Shown piece after piece: positions 55,116 through 64,000 of a stretch of 64,000 nt of DNA. This DNA is from Psychrosphaera sp. F3M07 (GTDB lineage Bacteria; Pseudomonadota; Gammaproteobacteria; Enterobacterales; Alteromonadaceae), in assembly GCF_018860345.1 (NCBI RefSeq), contig NZ_JAHKPJ010000011.1, positions 62,001 through 126,000 of the forward strand. Reading direction: 5' to 3'. Positions within the stretch are counted from its first letter, which is position 1. Each line of letters opens with the position of its first letter. The notes under the pieces are model-generated. The model had not been told where the DNA came from, did no database searches, and saw only the letters and a list, made by a program, of their open reading frames with translations. The translations under genes were made by a program, and so were the position numbers.

Positions 55116-56032
55116 TATTGGTTAGTAGGTAACAAGCCTAAATATTGTTGTTTATCTTTTTTATATAATTCATTTAACTCTAATCGAGCGTATTTGTGTT
55201 CCACAAATTCATGAACATTCGTAGACAACACAAGCCTAAAATAGTTTTTCGCCGATTCTATTTGATTGTTGATTAACTTCAACTTAGCTAAATAAAAATA
55301 CCCTTCACATAAACGATCCACTAGCTGTCTACCGTCTGTAAGGTTTTCACCCATATTATTAATAAAGTCTTGTTCACTTAGGTTTCCTAAGTACAAAGCA
55401 ACAATGTCATTTGCCCATTTAGATTTATCCAACATTTTGGAGTTACCCATCAAACGTAATCTGGCTTCTTTTGGATTACTTTCATATTCAGCTAAATATA
55501 ACCAAATTGCTCTGTATGGGTCAGTCTGATCTTTGATAAAAAATAATTCTAAGTCTTCTATGGATAACCCATTTCGACCATAATAATGTAATGCAATCCC
55601 TCTATTTAGATGGGCATAACTATGATCAGGTTCTATCTCTAGTGCCGAATCGAATGCTTCAAATGCTTGGCTATACTGGCCAATTAAGGTCATGTGTATG
55701 CCAATGAAATTATACGCATCTGCATGATCTGGTTTTAATTCTAATGCTCTACGAAAATCTAATTGCGCTAAAGAACGTAACCCTAAACTGTCATATATTA
55801 CGCCACGGTCATATAACATTTGTGCTAGTTTATCTTGATCTAATTTAACGTGATTGATGATTTGTGTCAGTTTGGCAATTGCCAATTCACTTTTATAATC
55901 AACAGCAAGCGGTTCTGTAATAACAACATTGTTTACAATATGGGGTTGGCTATTATCCAATACCTTAGGTTGAGTGGCACATCCAGCCAACAAACTTGTT
56001 GCGACAATTACAGCCAACAAAATGGGTTTCAT
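55115..56032 (-). CDS. nlpI: Lipoprotein NlpI
   Basis: This 305-residue lipoprotein has lipobox LLAGC. TPR motifs: AQMLYDRGVIYDSLGLRSLA, QLDFRRALELKPDHADAYNF, then IGQYSQAFEAFDSALEIEPD and HLNRGIALHYYGR. In E. coli NlpI is an outer-membrane adaptor that brings peptidoglycan endopeptidases to the protease Prc. Here it is coupled to a putative metalloprotease (TAATG overlap) instead of following pnp, which suggests a local adaptor-protease pair. Confidence 0.92.
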   Translation of the reverse strand: MKPILLAVIVATSLLAGCATQPKVLDNSQPHIVNNVVITEPLAVDYKSELAIAKLTQIINHVKLDQDKLAQMLYDRGVIYDSLGLRSLAQLDFRRALELKPDHADAYNFIGIHMTLIGQYSQAFEAFDSALEIEPDHSYAHLNRGIALHYYGRNGLSIEDLELFFIKDQTDPYRAIWLYLAEYESNPKEARLRLMGNSKMLDKSKWANDIVALYLGNLSEQDFINNMGENLTDGRQLVDRLCEGYFYLAKLKLINNQIESAKNYFRLVLSTNVHEFVEHKYARLELNELYKKDKQQYLGLLPTNQ

Positions 56033-56207
56033 ATTCTCTCCTACCTATAGAAACCTATTAATAACATAAATTTTCTATGGTAATAAGTACTAAATCGCAT
56101 CGGGTTCAATATGATACAACTTAGGGTTAAATGTTAACTTTTTAGTTAAACGACTAGTGTAAAGAAAGACAAGAAACTTAAGAAATCGTTCATCGTCCTT
56201 TATTGTT

Positions 56208-56741
56208 TTAATTAGAAGCAAATCCACTGCCAATCGCTCTAAATGGCATATCTAAATTCAACTCTGGAATTTGTAAGCCTATCCAAGTCGGAAACGTATT
56301 GCTGTTAGGTCCAGGGAAAAGGGTATATTCATTCGCCCAGGGATAACGCTTTACCGCCTCTTTGATTTTAGGAATTAATTTCGCAGCTTTATCTCCGCTA
56401 ATAGATAATATTTTTTCTGGTTTTGCTCCATACCAATACCTATCTGGCGTTGCAGTTGTATATTCACGTAAAGCTGGCAAGCCTCTATTCACTCGCCAAC
56501 CGGTAACCTCATATACGGTATATTCGCTAGCATCTTGTTCTTTTACTGCCACCCAGGTATGGATAGCAAACCAACCTCGCCAGCTAAACGCATCCGCCCC
56601 ATAAAACTCGATAATCGCTTGTTTTTCTATATTGGGCTTGGCGGCAAGCCCAGATGATTCTCTACTCGCTGTTTGCCAATTCGTATTTGTACAAGCGGAT
56701 AACAAACTAAGTAATAAAGTAATGAACACAAGTTTAGGCAT
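56208..56741 (-). CDS. DUF3750 family lipoprotein
   Basis: 177 residues from ATG 56741, chosen because TGGAAG lies six bases upstream and it starts a clean lipoprotein signal MPKLVFITLLLSLLSAC. The body matches DUF3750: FSWRGWFAIHTWVAVKEQDA, YTVYEVTGWRVNRG, TPDRYWYGAKPE, YPWANEYTLFPGPNSNTFPT. Invariant His, Trp, Cys-free WPGPNSNTF-like motif suggests an enzyme-like fold, but no activity is known. Downstream of the 124-residue conserved hypothetical gene. Confidence 0.85.
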   Translation of the reverse strand: MPKLVFITLLLSLLSACTNTNWQTASRESSGLAAKPNIEKQAIIEFYGADAFSWRGWFAIHTWVAVKEQDASEYTVYEVTGWRVNRGLPALREYTTATPDRYWYGAKPEKILSISGDKAAKLIPKIKEAVKRYPWANEYTLFPGPNSNTFPTWIGLQIPELNLDMPFRAIGSGFASN

Positions 56742-56770
56742 AACAACTTCCATTTTAGATAGTAGATATA

Positions 56771-57145
56771 TTAGGAGAATGAATAACGAGCTTTGATACG
56801 CTCTGCCCAATGACCATGATTATCATGTAAACAGCAATCTTCACTGTCATATTGGATCAGCTTGTCGAGTTTCTTCGTGTTAATTCCAATCGCATTAAGC
56901 TGTTTATTTAAAACGGATAGCGCCGACAATGGATTTACTTTAACTTGATTATCCAATGATAAAAAATGCGCTACTTGCTGTTTACTTTCGAACACACAGA
57001 TCACCCGAAGGCTATTGGGGAAAGAGGCATAATTAACCACATGCGTTAACCATTTAAAACCAGGTACGTCTTCGAAATAGACTTCACATAATTCAGTTAA
57101 GATAGCTCTAATTTGATTGTCGATTTTTTTATCAGATTTACGCAT
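56771..57145 (-). CDS. Conserved hypothetical protein, cytoplasmic
   Basis: 124 residues, no signal peptide. Conserved-looking parts are KKIDNQIRAILTELCEVYFE, VPGFKWLTHVVNYASFPNSL and HGHWAERIKARY at the end. Homologues occur next to ycgN-type genes in related bacteria and are sometimes mislabelled as Fis-family regulators (recollection). No helix-turn-helix is evident. It begins 11 bases past ycgN, so the two are co-transcribed. Confidence 0.75.
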   Translation of the reverse strand: MRKSDKKIDNQIRAILTELCEVYFEDVPGFKWLTHVVNYASFPNSLRVICVFESKQQVAHFLSLDNQVKVNPLSALSVLNKQLNAIGINTKKLDKLIQYDSEDCCLHDNHGHWAERIKARYSFS

Positions 57146-57156
57146 ACAAAGTTTAT

Positions 57157-57648
57157 CTAATCAACATCCTGTAAAGGCCAAACAACGATAAAGTCTTCGT
57201 ATTGCTGTTCTTCTACTAAGTTATCAAACACAACTTTGCCTCTTACAGACATACCCGCTTGATGCATTTTAGATTTTTTACCTTTGTGTAATAACGGGTG
57301 CCAACTCGGTAAACCTCGACCTTCTTGTAATCGTCGATAGCTACAACTACTTGGCATATAAAATACTTGATCTAAATTGTCCTGAGTTAATTGTACACAG
57401 CTAGGCACTAAGGTGGTACGTTCTGGATACACAGTACATTCACACTTTTTATCATTTAAAAACTGACAAGCAACAGAGGTAAAATGTAATTGTTCTGAAT
57501 CCGACATAACATTGGTATCGACCATTTGGTCTTGCTCGTCATCGTCAATTAATTTATGTAAACAACATTTGGCACACCCGTCACATAATGACTCCCATTC
57601 GCTACGAGTCATTTGTTGTAATGATTTAGTTTTCCAAAACGGTTCCAT
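57157..57648 (-). CDS. ycgN: YcgN family cysteine-cluster protein (UPF0260)
   Basis: 163 residues with the family's Cys set: LCDGCAKCCLHKLIDDD, VACQFLNDKKCECTVYPERT, LVPSCVQLT and MPSSCSYRRLQEGRGLPSWH. The Cys pattern (CxxCxxCC and later CxYxxR) is that of zinc- or iron-sulfur-chelating CxxCxxCC proteins. Function unknown. It lies in the ycgL-mltB-FAH-ycgN neighbourhood familiar from Shewanella-like genomes. Confidence 0.93.
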   Translation of the reverse strand: MEPFWKTKSLQQMTRSEWESLCDGCAKCCLHKLIDDDEQDQMVDTNVMSDSEQLHFTSVACQFLNDKKCECTVYPERTTLVPSCVQLTQDNLDQVFYMPSSCSYRRLQEGRGLPSWHPLLHKGKKSKMHQAGMSVRGKVVFDNLVEEQQYEDFIVVWPLQDVD

Positions 57649-57681
57649 CTTTTCTCTTTCTATACAAAGTTAAATTTAAAT

Positions 57682-58359
57682 TCAACGTACAACTGAAGCA
57701 AATTGCCAAGTTTTCTCACCAGAGGATATCGTTAACGTTAATTGGTCACTATTTTTTAACGGTCCAACTCCAGCCGGAGTTCCCGTTAATACAACATCGC
57801 CAGGCATTAATGTAAAATGTTGACTCATCTGTGCAATCAGTTCATTTATAGGCCTGATCATATCTTTGCTATTACCGTTTTGACGGATTTGTTGGTTTAC
57901 CGTTAATACTAAGTCACTATTTTGAGGGGATGTTATTTCTGATTTGTTAATAAATGGTGATATAGGACAAGCCCCGTCAAAACCTTTCGCTAGCTCCCAA
58001 GGTCGACCTTGCTGTTTTAACTTTGATTGAACGGTTCTTAAAGTTAAGTCTAAAGCTAACCCGTATCCCCAAATAGCATCTTGAACTTTGTTTGCTGTCA
58101 CTTTTTTTAATGGTTTAGAGATTAACACTGCTAATTCCAACTCATTATGGCAAGGACCAGCTTGTTTAGGGATCTCAAAGCTAGGTTCAACTGAACACAA
58201 GGCGCTATTAGGCTTGATGAAAAATAGGGCCTCTGGACGTGTGACACTGTTTAATTCTGCAATATGATCAGCGTAGTTTTGCCCGATGCACACTACCTTC
58301 CCTGCTGGAAAAGGTAGGTACTTTCCTTGTATATCTTTATGATGATAAATCTGTTCCAT
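57682..58359 (-). CDS. Fumarylacetoacetate hydrolase family protein
   Basis: 225 residues. FAH fold marks: KVVCIGQNYADHIAELN, LFIKPNSALC region (ALFFIKPNSAL), HNELELAVLISKPLKKV with the metal-binding Glu pair, GYGLALDLTLR, AKGFDGACPISPF and GDVVLTGTPAGVGPL. The family acts as acylpyruvate or oxaloacetate hydrolase/decarboxylase; YcgM of E. coli is the closest type. Exact substrate unknown. Confidence 0.92.
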   Translation of the reverse strand: MEQIYHHKDIQGKYLPFPAGKVVCIGQNYADHIAELNSVTRPEALFFIKPNSALCSVEPSFEIPKQAGPCHNELELAVLISKPLKKVTANKVQDAIWGYGLALDLTLRTVQSKLKQQGRPWELAKGFDGACPISPFINKSEITSPQNSDLVLTVNQQIRQNGNSKDMIRPINELIAQMSQHFTLMPGDVVLTGTPAGVGPLKNSDQLTLTISSGEKTWQFASVVR

Positions 58360-58383
58360 AACAAACGTCCGATAGAAGTTGAG

Positions 58384-59406
58384 TTATAAAATTTTAGGGT
58401 AACCAATTCTATCAGCTAACGTGCCTACAGAAGTTACAAAGTAATATGAACGATTCCAATGCATCAAAGATTTATAGTTATCATAAGCAAGATATATACG
58501 ACCTTGAGCGTCATCTGGTGTAATCAATACCGCGTCAATATCAACACTTGGTAACGCACTACCATCCATTCTTGTTACCCCTAATTCACGCCAATTTACC
58601 AATGATTTTTCCGCACCTTTCCAGTTATCTAACCATTGCCTACGACCTTTACTGCCTTTTGGCATGATCAATGACATATCAAAGCCGCTAGGAAGCTTCA
58701 CTTGACGGCCCCAAGTTTTATTGTCGGACCAACCTTCCGATTTCAAATAATTGGCAATTGAAGCAAAAACATCAGCTTTATTATTCCAGATGTCTTTTTT
58801 ACCATCGCCATCGCCGTCTGCGGCATAGGCTAAAAATGACGTTGGGATAAATTGACATTGACCCATCGCTCCAGCCCATGAACCTAAAAATTTATCTTCA
58901 CTAATATGGCCTTGTTGTAAAATAGTTAACGATGCCCACAACTGATTTTTAAAGAATGTTTCTCTACGTCCGTCATAGCTCAAGGTAACCAACGAATCTA
59001 TAATTGGCATTTTCCCTTGGATGCGACCAAAATTGGTTTCTAATGCCCACAGTGAAACAATAAAACGGGGTTGAACGCCATACTGTTCACTTATCTTGGT
59101 TAATAAAGGAAGGTTTTCTTTATATGCGTTTCTGGCCTTGGTAACTTTCCATTCAGGTACGCGTTTTGGTAAATAAGTATCTAATGTTTCAACAAACTCA
59201 GGTTGGTTTTTATCTGCTTTAACCACTCGTTTAAGGTAGTTTAAATCTTTTAATGTTTCATTAACAAAGTCGGAAGAGAAACCTTTAGCAACCGCTTCTT
59301 GTTTCAAATTTTCCACATATTGATCAAAACTTACTTTTGCAGCAAAACTGCTCGTTGTAGCTGATACAGAAAAAAACAAACCAGCTAACCAAAATTTAAT
59401 TTTCAT
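58384..59406 (-). CDS. Lytic murein transglycosylase, MltB family
   Basis: 340 residues with a signal peptide ending TSSFA. The catalytic Glu is in LWALETNFGRIQG; the MltB-family blocks SLVTLSYDGRRETFFKNQL, GSWAGAMGQCQFIPTSFLAY, the Ca-binding-like DGDGDGKKDIW and ANYLKSEGW are intact. It cleaves peptidoglycan glycan strands with anhydro-MurNAc formation. No lipobox, so probably periplasmic (as for soluble MltB-type enzymes). Lies 24 bases before the FAH gene on the same strand. Confidence 0.93.
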   Translation of the reverse strand: MKIKFWLAGLFFSVSATTSSFAAKVSFDQYVENLKQEAVAKGFSSDFVNETLKDLNYLKRVVKADKNQPEFVETLDTYLPKRVPEWKVTKARNAYKENLPLLTKISEQYGVQPRFIVSLWALETNFGRIQGKMPIIDSLVTLSYDGRRETFFKNQLWASLTILQQGHISEDKFLGSWAGAMGQCQFIPTSFLAYAADGDGDGKKDIWNNKADVFASIANYLKSEGWSDNKTWGRQVKLPSGFDMSLIMPKGSKGRRQWLDNWKGAEKSLVNWRELGVTRMDGSALPSVDIDAVLITPDDAQGRIYLAYDNYKSLMHWNRSYYFVTSVGTLADRIGYPKIL

Positions 59407-59447
59407 AATTCATCTCTATTTAATTTGTAACCATTACACTATGACGA

Positions 59448-59729
59448 CTAATCTGAATAACCGTTCAACTCTTTATATTGATCTAATAGATTTTTTTCTG
59501 GCGGCGGCAATTGCAGGTAAAAACCATTATCAGTTAACTCACTTTTTACCTTAGCTAAGTCAGCTTGCCCTAATTTTTTTCTACCATCTAAATCTAACGT
59601 CATAAATAATTTAGGCGTTCCGATCAATGTCCTCAACGCTTCTGGCACTTTAGAAAAATCATCTGCTTTTTCAACATATAAAAATGCATCTGCTTTTTTT
59701 GAACATTTATAAATTGTACAAAGTTGCAT
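59448..59729 (-). CDS. ycgL: YcgL domain protein
   Basis: A 93-residue protein that matches YcgL throughout: MQLCTIYKCSKKADAFLYVE, KVPEALRTLIGTPKLFMTLD, NGFYLQLPPPEKNLLDQYKE. The fold is known but the function is not. It is located next to rnd in many gammaproteobacteria, as here (31 bases away). Confidence 0.95.
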   Translation of the reverse strand: MQLCTIYKCSKKADAFLYVEKADDFSKVPEALRTLIGTPKLFMTLDLDGRKKLGQADLAKVKSELTDNGFYLQLPPPEKNLLDQYKELNGYSD

Positions 59730-59760
59730 CTAACCTCCTCACCTACTCTAGATTAACTAT

Positions 59761-60903
59761 TTATAATGAATGCTGTTCATTCCACTTAAGAAGAACAGGC
59801 TTTAATAACTCATAACGCCATGATAATTCAAAGTCGGATACTTCAGCATAAGGTACTTGCCAAACCCACTTAATCCACTGATTTAACTGTTTCTTTGTGG
59901 CCAGTAACTCCATTGGTACATTTAATTCTACAGACCTTTGAGTGATCATTTGTTTCAGTGTTTTAAAACTTTGTTTATACGTTGGGTAGTCAGTTAGTCG
60001 TGGCACTTTTACAGGCCAAGATCCCTCAGGTATTTGCTTCGCTTTATCAACGCATAAAATGAGTGCTTTTCCATGAATACGCGTTTCATGAGGATTCAAG
60101 TCAGGGATCTTTTTTAAGATATTAATATCTGATGGGCGACGCTGTGCAACACTAAATAACGTTGCATCTTTTACCACAAACCCCAGTGCTAAATCTTTTT
60201 CTTGCGCAACACTTAATCGCCAATAAGCAAGTTCTTGTAGTGTCGCTAATTCTCTTGAGCTTAATTGCCAAGCATTACCAAAATCGAGAAACAACTGGTC
60301 AGTTTTTTTATCTTGCCATTTTTGTTTAACTTTTAAATTGGCTTCATCCAAGTTGTATTGTTGAAGACCAGCCTCAATCAATTGCTCGTTTAACTTATGA
60401 TAAAGAGGCAGCAAATACTTCACATCGTTCATTGCATAATGTAATTGATTATCAGTAAGAGGACGTTTTAACCAATTGGTTCTAGCTTCGCCTTTATCTA
60501 ACTCAACACCTAATTCTTGTGCAACCATAGCACCAAAGCCTAGCACTTTTCCTTGAAACAGAAATTGCCCTGCAATTTGTGAATCAAACAAAGGAGTCGG
60601 TAATCGTTTGGCATAATATTTAAAAACTTCTAAATCTTCATGACACGAATGTAATACTTTAACAATTGACTCGTCTGATAACAGCTGCCAAAAAGGTTCT
60701 AGGTCTAAATCGCATAGAGGATCGATTAAGGCTATTTCTCTGCCATCAAAAGCTTGGATTAATCCTAAGTGTGAACGGAAAGTTCTAGTGCGGACAAATT
60801 CGGTATCTAAGGCGAGTACATCGGCCTGTTTTGCTAACTGACAATATGTATTTAACTGCGCTTGGTCTTTTATATACAGATATTCACTATTCAACTTGTT
60901 CAC
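59761..60903 (-). CDS. rnd: Ribonuclease D
   Basis: 380 residues from GTG 60903. The frame is open further up, but that part lies across the fadD terminator hairpin; TGGAA is five bases before the GTG. RNase D trims tRNA 3' ends. DEDD exonuclease motifs: ALDTEFVRTRTF, VLHSCHEDLEVFKYY and LHYAMNDVKYLLPLY; HRDC domains follow (LQELAYWRLSVAQEKDLALG). Length fits E. coli Rnd (375). It follows fadD as in E. coli. Confidence 0.95.
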   Translation of the reverse strand: MNKLNSEYLYIKDQAQLNTYCQLAKQADVLALDTEFVRTRTFRSHLGLIQAFDGREIALIDPLCDLDLEPFWQLLSDESIVKVLHSCHEDLEVFKYYAKRLPTPLFDSQIAGQFLFQGKVLGFGAMVAQELGVELDKGEARTNWLKRPLTDNQLHYAMNDVKYLLPLYHKLNEQLIEAGLQQYNLDEANLKVKQKWQDKKTDQLFLDFGNAWQLSSRELATLQELAYWRLSVAQEKDLALGFVVKDATLFSVAQRRPSDINILKKIPDLNPHETRIHGKALILCVDKAKQIPEGSWPVKVPRLTDYPTYKQSFKTLKQMITQRSVELNVPMELLATKKQLNQWIKWVWQVPYAEVSDFELSWRYELLKPVLLKWNEQHSL

Positions 60904-60922
60904 ACTATTTCCATCTAGAAAC

Positions 60923-60950
60923 AAAAAAGCTGACATCAGCCAGCTTTTTA
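60923..60950 (-). terminator. Terminator of fadD
   Basis: AAAAAGCTG and CAGCTTTTT form a 9-bp stem with an 8-base loop; six T follow on the minus strand (plus A at 60923-60928). It sits 29 bases past the fadD stop and 20 bases before the rnd GTG start. Confidence 0.85.
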
Positions 60951-60978
60951 AAATTAAACTCAAAGTAGTATCGAGTTA

Positions 60979-62631
60979 TCAATCTTTTAACAATCGGCGT
61001 AAAATTTTGCCAACGTTAGATTTTGGCAATTCGTCTCTGAATTCTATCACTTTAGGTACTTTATATCCCGTTAATCTTTCACGACAATGGGCAATTACAT
61101 CTTGCTCAGTTAGTGATTGGTCTTTTTTAACGACAAATAATTTAACTATCTCACCAGAGGCTTCATTTGGTATACCTACAGCGGCACACTCTAAAATTCC
61201 CTCATGGGTGACAGCAATATCTTCAATTTCATTTGGGAATACATTAAATCCAGACACTAAAATCATGTCTTTTTTACGGTCTACAATGTACAACAGGCCT
61301 TGCTCATCGAGTTTAGCAATGTCACCTGTTGCGAACCAATCACCATGCATAACATGAGCAGTGTCTTCAGGTCTGCCTAAATAGCCTTTCATTACTTGAG
61401 GACCTTTTACCCATAACTCGCCAGCTTCACCTATAGCGACATCTTCACCTTCATCAGACATTAATCTAATATCGGTTGAAGGTGCTGGAACACCGATGCT
61501 TCCAGTGTATTTACCAATGGTATAAGGAACAAAGGATACAACAGGAGCACACTCAGTTAAGCCATAACCTTCAAGTAGATCACATTTAGTAGCTTCTAAC
61601 CAACGTTCTGCTACAGCACGTTGAACTGCCATTCCACCGCCAATACTTAATTTTAATGACGAGAAATCTAATTCTGAAAATCCTGGTGTATTTAACAAAC
61701 CGTTAAACAAAGTATTAACGCCACTAATTGCAGTAAATTTATACTTACTTAATTCTTTAACAAAGCCCGGCATGTCTCTTGGGTTAGTGATCAGTAAGTT
61801 AGTCCCACCATACTTTAAAAACAGCAAACAGTTAGCCGTTAATGCAAAGATATGGTAAAGAGGTAAAGCCGTTACTATGGTATCTTTACCTTCATCTAAA
61901 CAAGGACCCAATAAAGCCGAAACTTGTTCTAAGTTAGCGACCATATTACGATGCGTTAACATTGCCCCTTTAGAGACACCTGTTGTTCCACCTGTATATT
62001 GTAAAAAGGCTAGATCATCACCGGTAAGTTGAACTGGTTTTAATGTTAAGTCTTTACCTTGATAAAGCACGTCTTTAAATCTAATTGCATTTGGTAATGA
62101 AAATGCTGGAACCATTTTTTTGACATATTTAACAACAAAATCAACAACAAAACCTTTAGCACCTAACATGTCACCCATATTAGTTAAGATTACGTTTTCA
62201 ACTGGCGTTTTGGCTAAAATTTTGTCTAAAGTGCAGGCAAAGTTACTAACAATTACGATGGTTTTAGCATTACTATCAATTAATTGGTGTTCTAATTCTC
62301 TAGGAGTGTAAAGAGGATTTACATTTACAACCACACCACCGGCTCTATGAATACCTAATAAAGCAACAGGATATTGTAATAAATTAGGCATCATAACCGC
62401 GACAGCATCGCCTTTTTTGACGCCTAACGTGTTTTGAAGATACGCAGCAAAGTGGTCAGCATATTCACCTAATTCGGCAAAAGTAATACTTTTGCCCATA
62501 TTAATATAAGCAGGTTTATCAGAGAATTTAACAATGCTTTGTTCATAAATATCTAACAAAGAACTGTAATGCTCAGGATCAATATCAGCTGGTACACCAC
62601 TTGGATAATTATTTAACCACGTTTTTTCCAA
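60979..62631 (-). CDS. fadD: Long-chain-fatty-acid-CoA ligase
   Basis: This 550-residue enzyme activates fatty acids to acyl-CoA for beta-oxidation and is inner-membrane associated. The AMP-binding motif is [20 protein letters not shown]; the fatty-acyl signature is [20 protein letters not shown] and [19 protein letters not shown]; the C-terminal Lys is in [12 protein letters not shown]-terminus [20 protein letters not shown] is typical of FadD. Downstream of an alpha/beta hydrolase gene. Confidence 0.97.
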   Translation of the reverse strand: MEKTWLNNYPSGVPADIDPEHYSSLLDIYEQSIVKFSDKPAYINMGKSITFAELGEYADHFAAYLQNTLGVKKGDAVAVMMPNLLQYPVALLGIHRAGGVVVNVNPLYTPRELEHQLIDSNAKTIVIVSNFACTLDKILAKTPVENVILTNMGDMLGAKGFVVDFVVKYVKKMVPAFSLPNAIRFKDVLYQGKDLTLKPVQLTGDDLAFLQYTGGTTGVSKGAMLTHRNMVANLEQVSALLGPCLDEGKDTIVTALPLYHIFALTANCLLFLKYGGTNLLITNPRDMPGFVKELSKYKFTAISGVNTLFNGLLNTPGFSELDFSSLKLSIGGGMAVQRAVAERWLEATKCDLLEGYGLTECAPVVSFVPYTIGKYTGSIGVPAPSTDIRLMSDEGEDVAIGEAGELWVKGPQVMKGYLGRPEDTAHVMHGDWFATGDIAKLDEQGLLYIVDRKKDMILVSGFNVFPNEIEDIAVTHEGILECAAVGIPNEASGEIVKLFVVKKDQSLTEQDVIAHCRERLTGYKVPKVIEFRDELPKSNVGKILRRLLKD

Positions 62632-62722
62632 AACAATCTCCTAACGAATTAATTTTTCAGCCAGTAACCATACTTCAACTGATCGGATGAGACAAATAAT
62701 TTTCACTCATTCTGTATTTTTA

Positions 62723-63577
62723 TTAACCAATAAAGCGTTTTATTTCCAGAGCTATCCCGATTGGTTCATCCATATGGCAATGATGTGCACCAATAACGTC
62801 TTTTTTAATTAGATTAGGATAGTATGATTTATACTTTTTATAACCTGATTTGACCATTTCGTAACCATCTTTGGCGACGAACAACATCACTGGTGCTGCT
62901 ATATGTTGGATTATTGAAATTGATTGTTGCTCACTTAAACGAACTGGGGAGCTGGTTCTTAGGCGTTTATCGGTTTTCCACTCGAAGCCGCCCTCTGTCT
63001 CATCTATGTTTCGTCTTACCAATAATTCAGCAGAAGTACTTTTAATTTTTCCTGCATTCGCTCTCGCTTTTATAGCAACGTTGAGTGATATATGTTTGGT
63101 TTTTTGTTTTTTTGATTGCGCAATTCGACTGTCTAATGCTTTTCTAATTTCAGTTGCGCCTTCACTCTGAGTAACTAACCCCACTGCATCAATAACGACT
63201 AACTTTTTAACTAATTCAGGATATACCCCCGCTAAAACGGTTGCCAACATGCCACCGAGGGAGTGCCCAACAATAACAACTGGTTTATTTCCGTATTTAA
63301 CGTCGATGATATTTATTAAATCCGATACCCAGTCTATAAAATGATAATGGGTGTGCGGTGGTCGATGGTAGCTATTACCATGACCCGGGAGATCGATAGC
63401 AGTCCAGTTATATTCTGGTAATTCATTCATTAGAGGGATAAAACTAGCGGCGTTATCTAACCAACCATGGATAGCCAAAATAGGAATTTGGTTCGGTTGA
63501 TGTGTGTTTTCTAATGCCGCTATTATGCCACTTGGTAACTTAATATTGCCTTCGTTAATCAAATGTTTTGGAACCAA
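62723..63577 (-). CDS. Alpha/beta hydrolase
   Basis: 284 residues. The oxyanion region is ILAIHGWLDNAASF, the nucleophile elbow is VGHSLGGMLATVLAG (Ser), Asp is likely in LFVAKDGYE and the catalytic His in IGAHHCHMDEP. No signal peptide, so cytoplasmic. Located between a methyltransferase gene and fadD in the same direction; in relatives a similar hydrolase precedes fadD, suggesting acyl-ester or thioester substrates (inference). Confidence 0.9.
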   Translation of the reverse strand: MVPKHLINEGNIKLPSGIIAALENTHQPNQIPILAIHGWLDNAASFIPLMNELPEYNWTAIDLPGHGNSYHRPPHTHYHFIDWVSDLINIIDVKYGNKPVVIVGHSLGGMLATVLAGVYPELVKKLVVIDAVGLVTQSEGATEIRKALDSRIAQSKKQKTKHISLNVAIKARANAGKIKSTSAELLVRRNIDETEGGFEWKTDKRLRTSSPVRLSEQQSISIIQHIAAPVMLFVAKDGYEMVKSGYKKYKSYYPNLIKKDVIGAHHCHMDEPIGIALEIKRFIG

Positions 63578-63580
63578 TAC

Positions 63581-64000
63581 TTAGTTAACCACTTTAATAA
63601 ACTTAAGTGTCATACGGTCGCTTTCTCCGATAGCTATATACTTTTCTCTATCGGTATTTCCCATCGCTAACACTGGAGGCAATGCATAAACACCTTTTGG
63701 ATAGTCTTTCGTGTCTTTCATATTGAGGTTCACTTCACTACGCTCAACAAGCTTAAATCCATTACGTTCAGCTGTTTCTATCACATAACGCTCATCTAAA
63801 TACCCTTCACCAGCTGAAGATGCATTTTGTGATATTGCATTCCCTCTGTGTTGTACAATAGCTAAGATACCACCCGGCTTTAACACATCATGAATTAATT
63901 GAAGACCTTGTGCAAAAGCTCCAAATTCATCCCAAATATGTAAAGTACGAACTATATATGCAACATCGACAGGAGCTATGCCTTTTAGATCCATTAACTT
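63581..64000 (-). CDS. Predicted SAM-dependent methyltransferase (COG4798-like), C-terminal part
   Basis: The frame is open to the right edge (codons for Lys and Leu precede the first visible Met), so the N-terminal SAM-binding half is outside the window. The visible 139 codons hold VAYIVRTLHIWDEF, LKPGGILAIVQHRG, GYLDERYVIETAERNGFKLV, ERSEVNLNMKDTKDYPKGVY and the closing GESDRMTLKFIK, a combination typical of the COG4798 predicted methyltransferases. Substrate unknown. Stop lies 3 bases before the hydrolase start. Confidence 0.88.
   Translation of the reverse strand, partial: KLMDLKGIAPVDVAYIVRTLHIWDEFGAFAQGLQLIHDVLKPGGILAIVQHRGNAISQNASSAGEGYLDERYVIETAERNGFKLVERSEVNLNMKDTKDYPKGVYALPPVLAMGNTDREKYIAIGESDRMTLKFIKVVN

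Noticed and set aside
60904-60963. 20-codon N-terminal extension of rnd
   Set aside because: It lies across the fadD terminator hairpin; the GTG at 60903 has an SD and gives the normal family length.

Overview
The window looks like chromosomal DNA of a marine gammaproteobacterium of the Alteromonadales, most likely close to Colwellia/Thalassotalea. This is inferred from the AT-rich sequence, the protein types (YcgL/YcgN/FAH/MltB/Rnd block, PA2779-PA2778 pair, DUF3820, DUF3750) and gene orders typical of that group. No database search was possible. There are no rRNA or tRNA genes and no CRISPR array.

Layout. (1) 1-7740, minus strand: a chaperone-usher-type fimbrial cluster. It holds two DUF4402-like pilins, a strong terminator, two PapD-like chaperones, an usher carrying two C-terminal SPOR-like repeats, a minor subunit, and a repeat-bearing lipoprotein that runs off the left edge. 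(2) 7913-13941: two tandem FlgO-like lipoproteins behind a near-perfect sigma-54 promoter. Divergent to them is an MHYT-PAS hybrid histidine kinase followed by a REC/HD-GYP regulator; a 32-bp palindrome lies in the divergent gap. (3) 13985-19824: rppH-ptsP-tauE-like-lgt-thyA on the minus strand, with two long 7-bp repeat arrays between lgt and thyA. (4) 19969-21516: mutH and a DUF1415 gene, then more heptamer arrays flanking a remnant that looks like the 3' end of an IS3-family element. (5) 21517-39267: tilS, accA, dnaE, rnhB, lpxB, lpxA, fabZ, lpxD, skp, bamA, rseP, dxr, cdsA, uppS, the classic envelope-biogenesis block. (6) 39353-48799: frr, pyrH, a PA2778/PA2779 pair, tsf, rpsB, and divergent map-glnD-dapD. 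(7) 48920-51354: a PAS-GGDEF diguanylate cyclase followed by five tandem copies of a unit with period about 236 bp. Each unit looks like a small-RNA gene (promoter, about 115-nt transcript, perfect 9-bp terminator hairpin plus U-run). (8) 51355-64000: a LysR regulator, a secreted TPR protein, a DUF3820 protein, a metalloprotease-Sel1 protein coupled to nlpI, DUF3750 and conserved hypothetical genes, ycgN, a FAH-family enzyme, an MltB-like transglycosylase, ycgL, rnd, fadD, an alpha/beta hydrolase and a partial methyltransferase.

How it fits together. Most of the centre is housekeeping: lipid A, phospholipid and outer-membrane protein assembly, translation, and nitrogen/PTS signalling. The accessory flanks concern surface structures and lifestyle switching: pili, FlgO-like lipoproteins, and c-di-GMP synthesis (GGDEF) and degradation (HD-GYP). 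The most unusual elements are the five-copy sRNA array at 49880-51007, the heptamer arrays at 14851-15130 and 21251-21444, and the usher-SPOR fusion.
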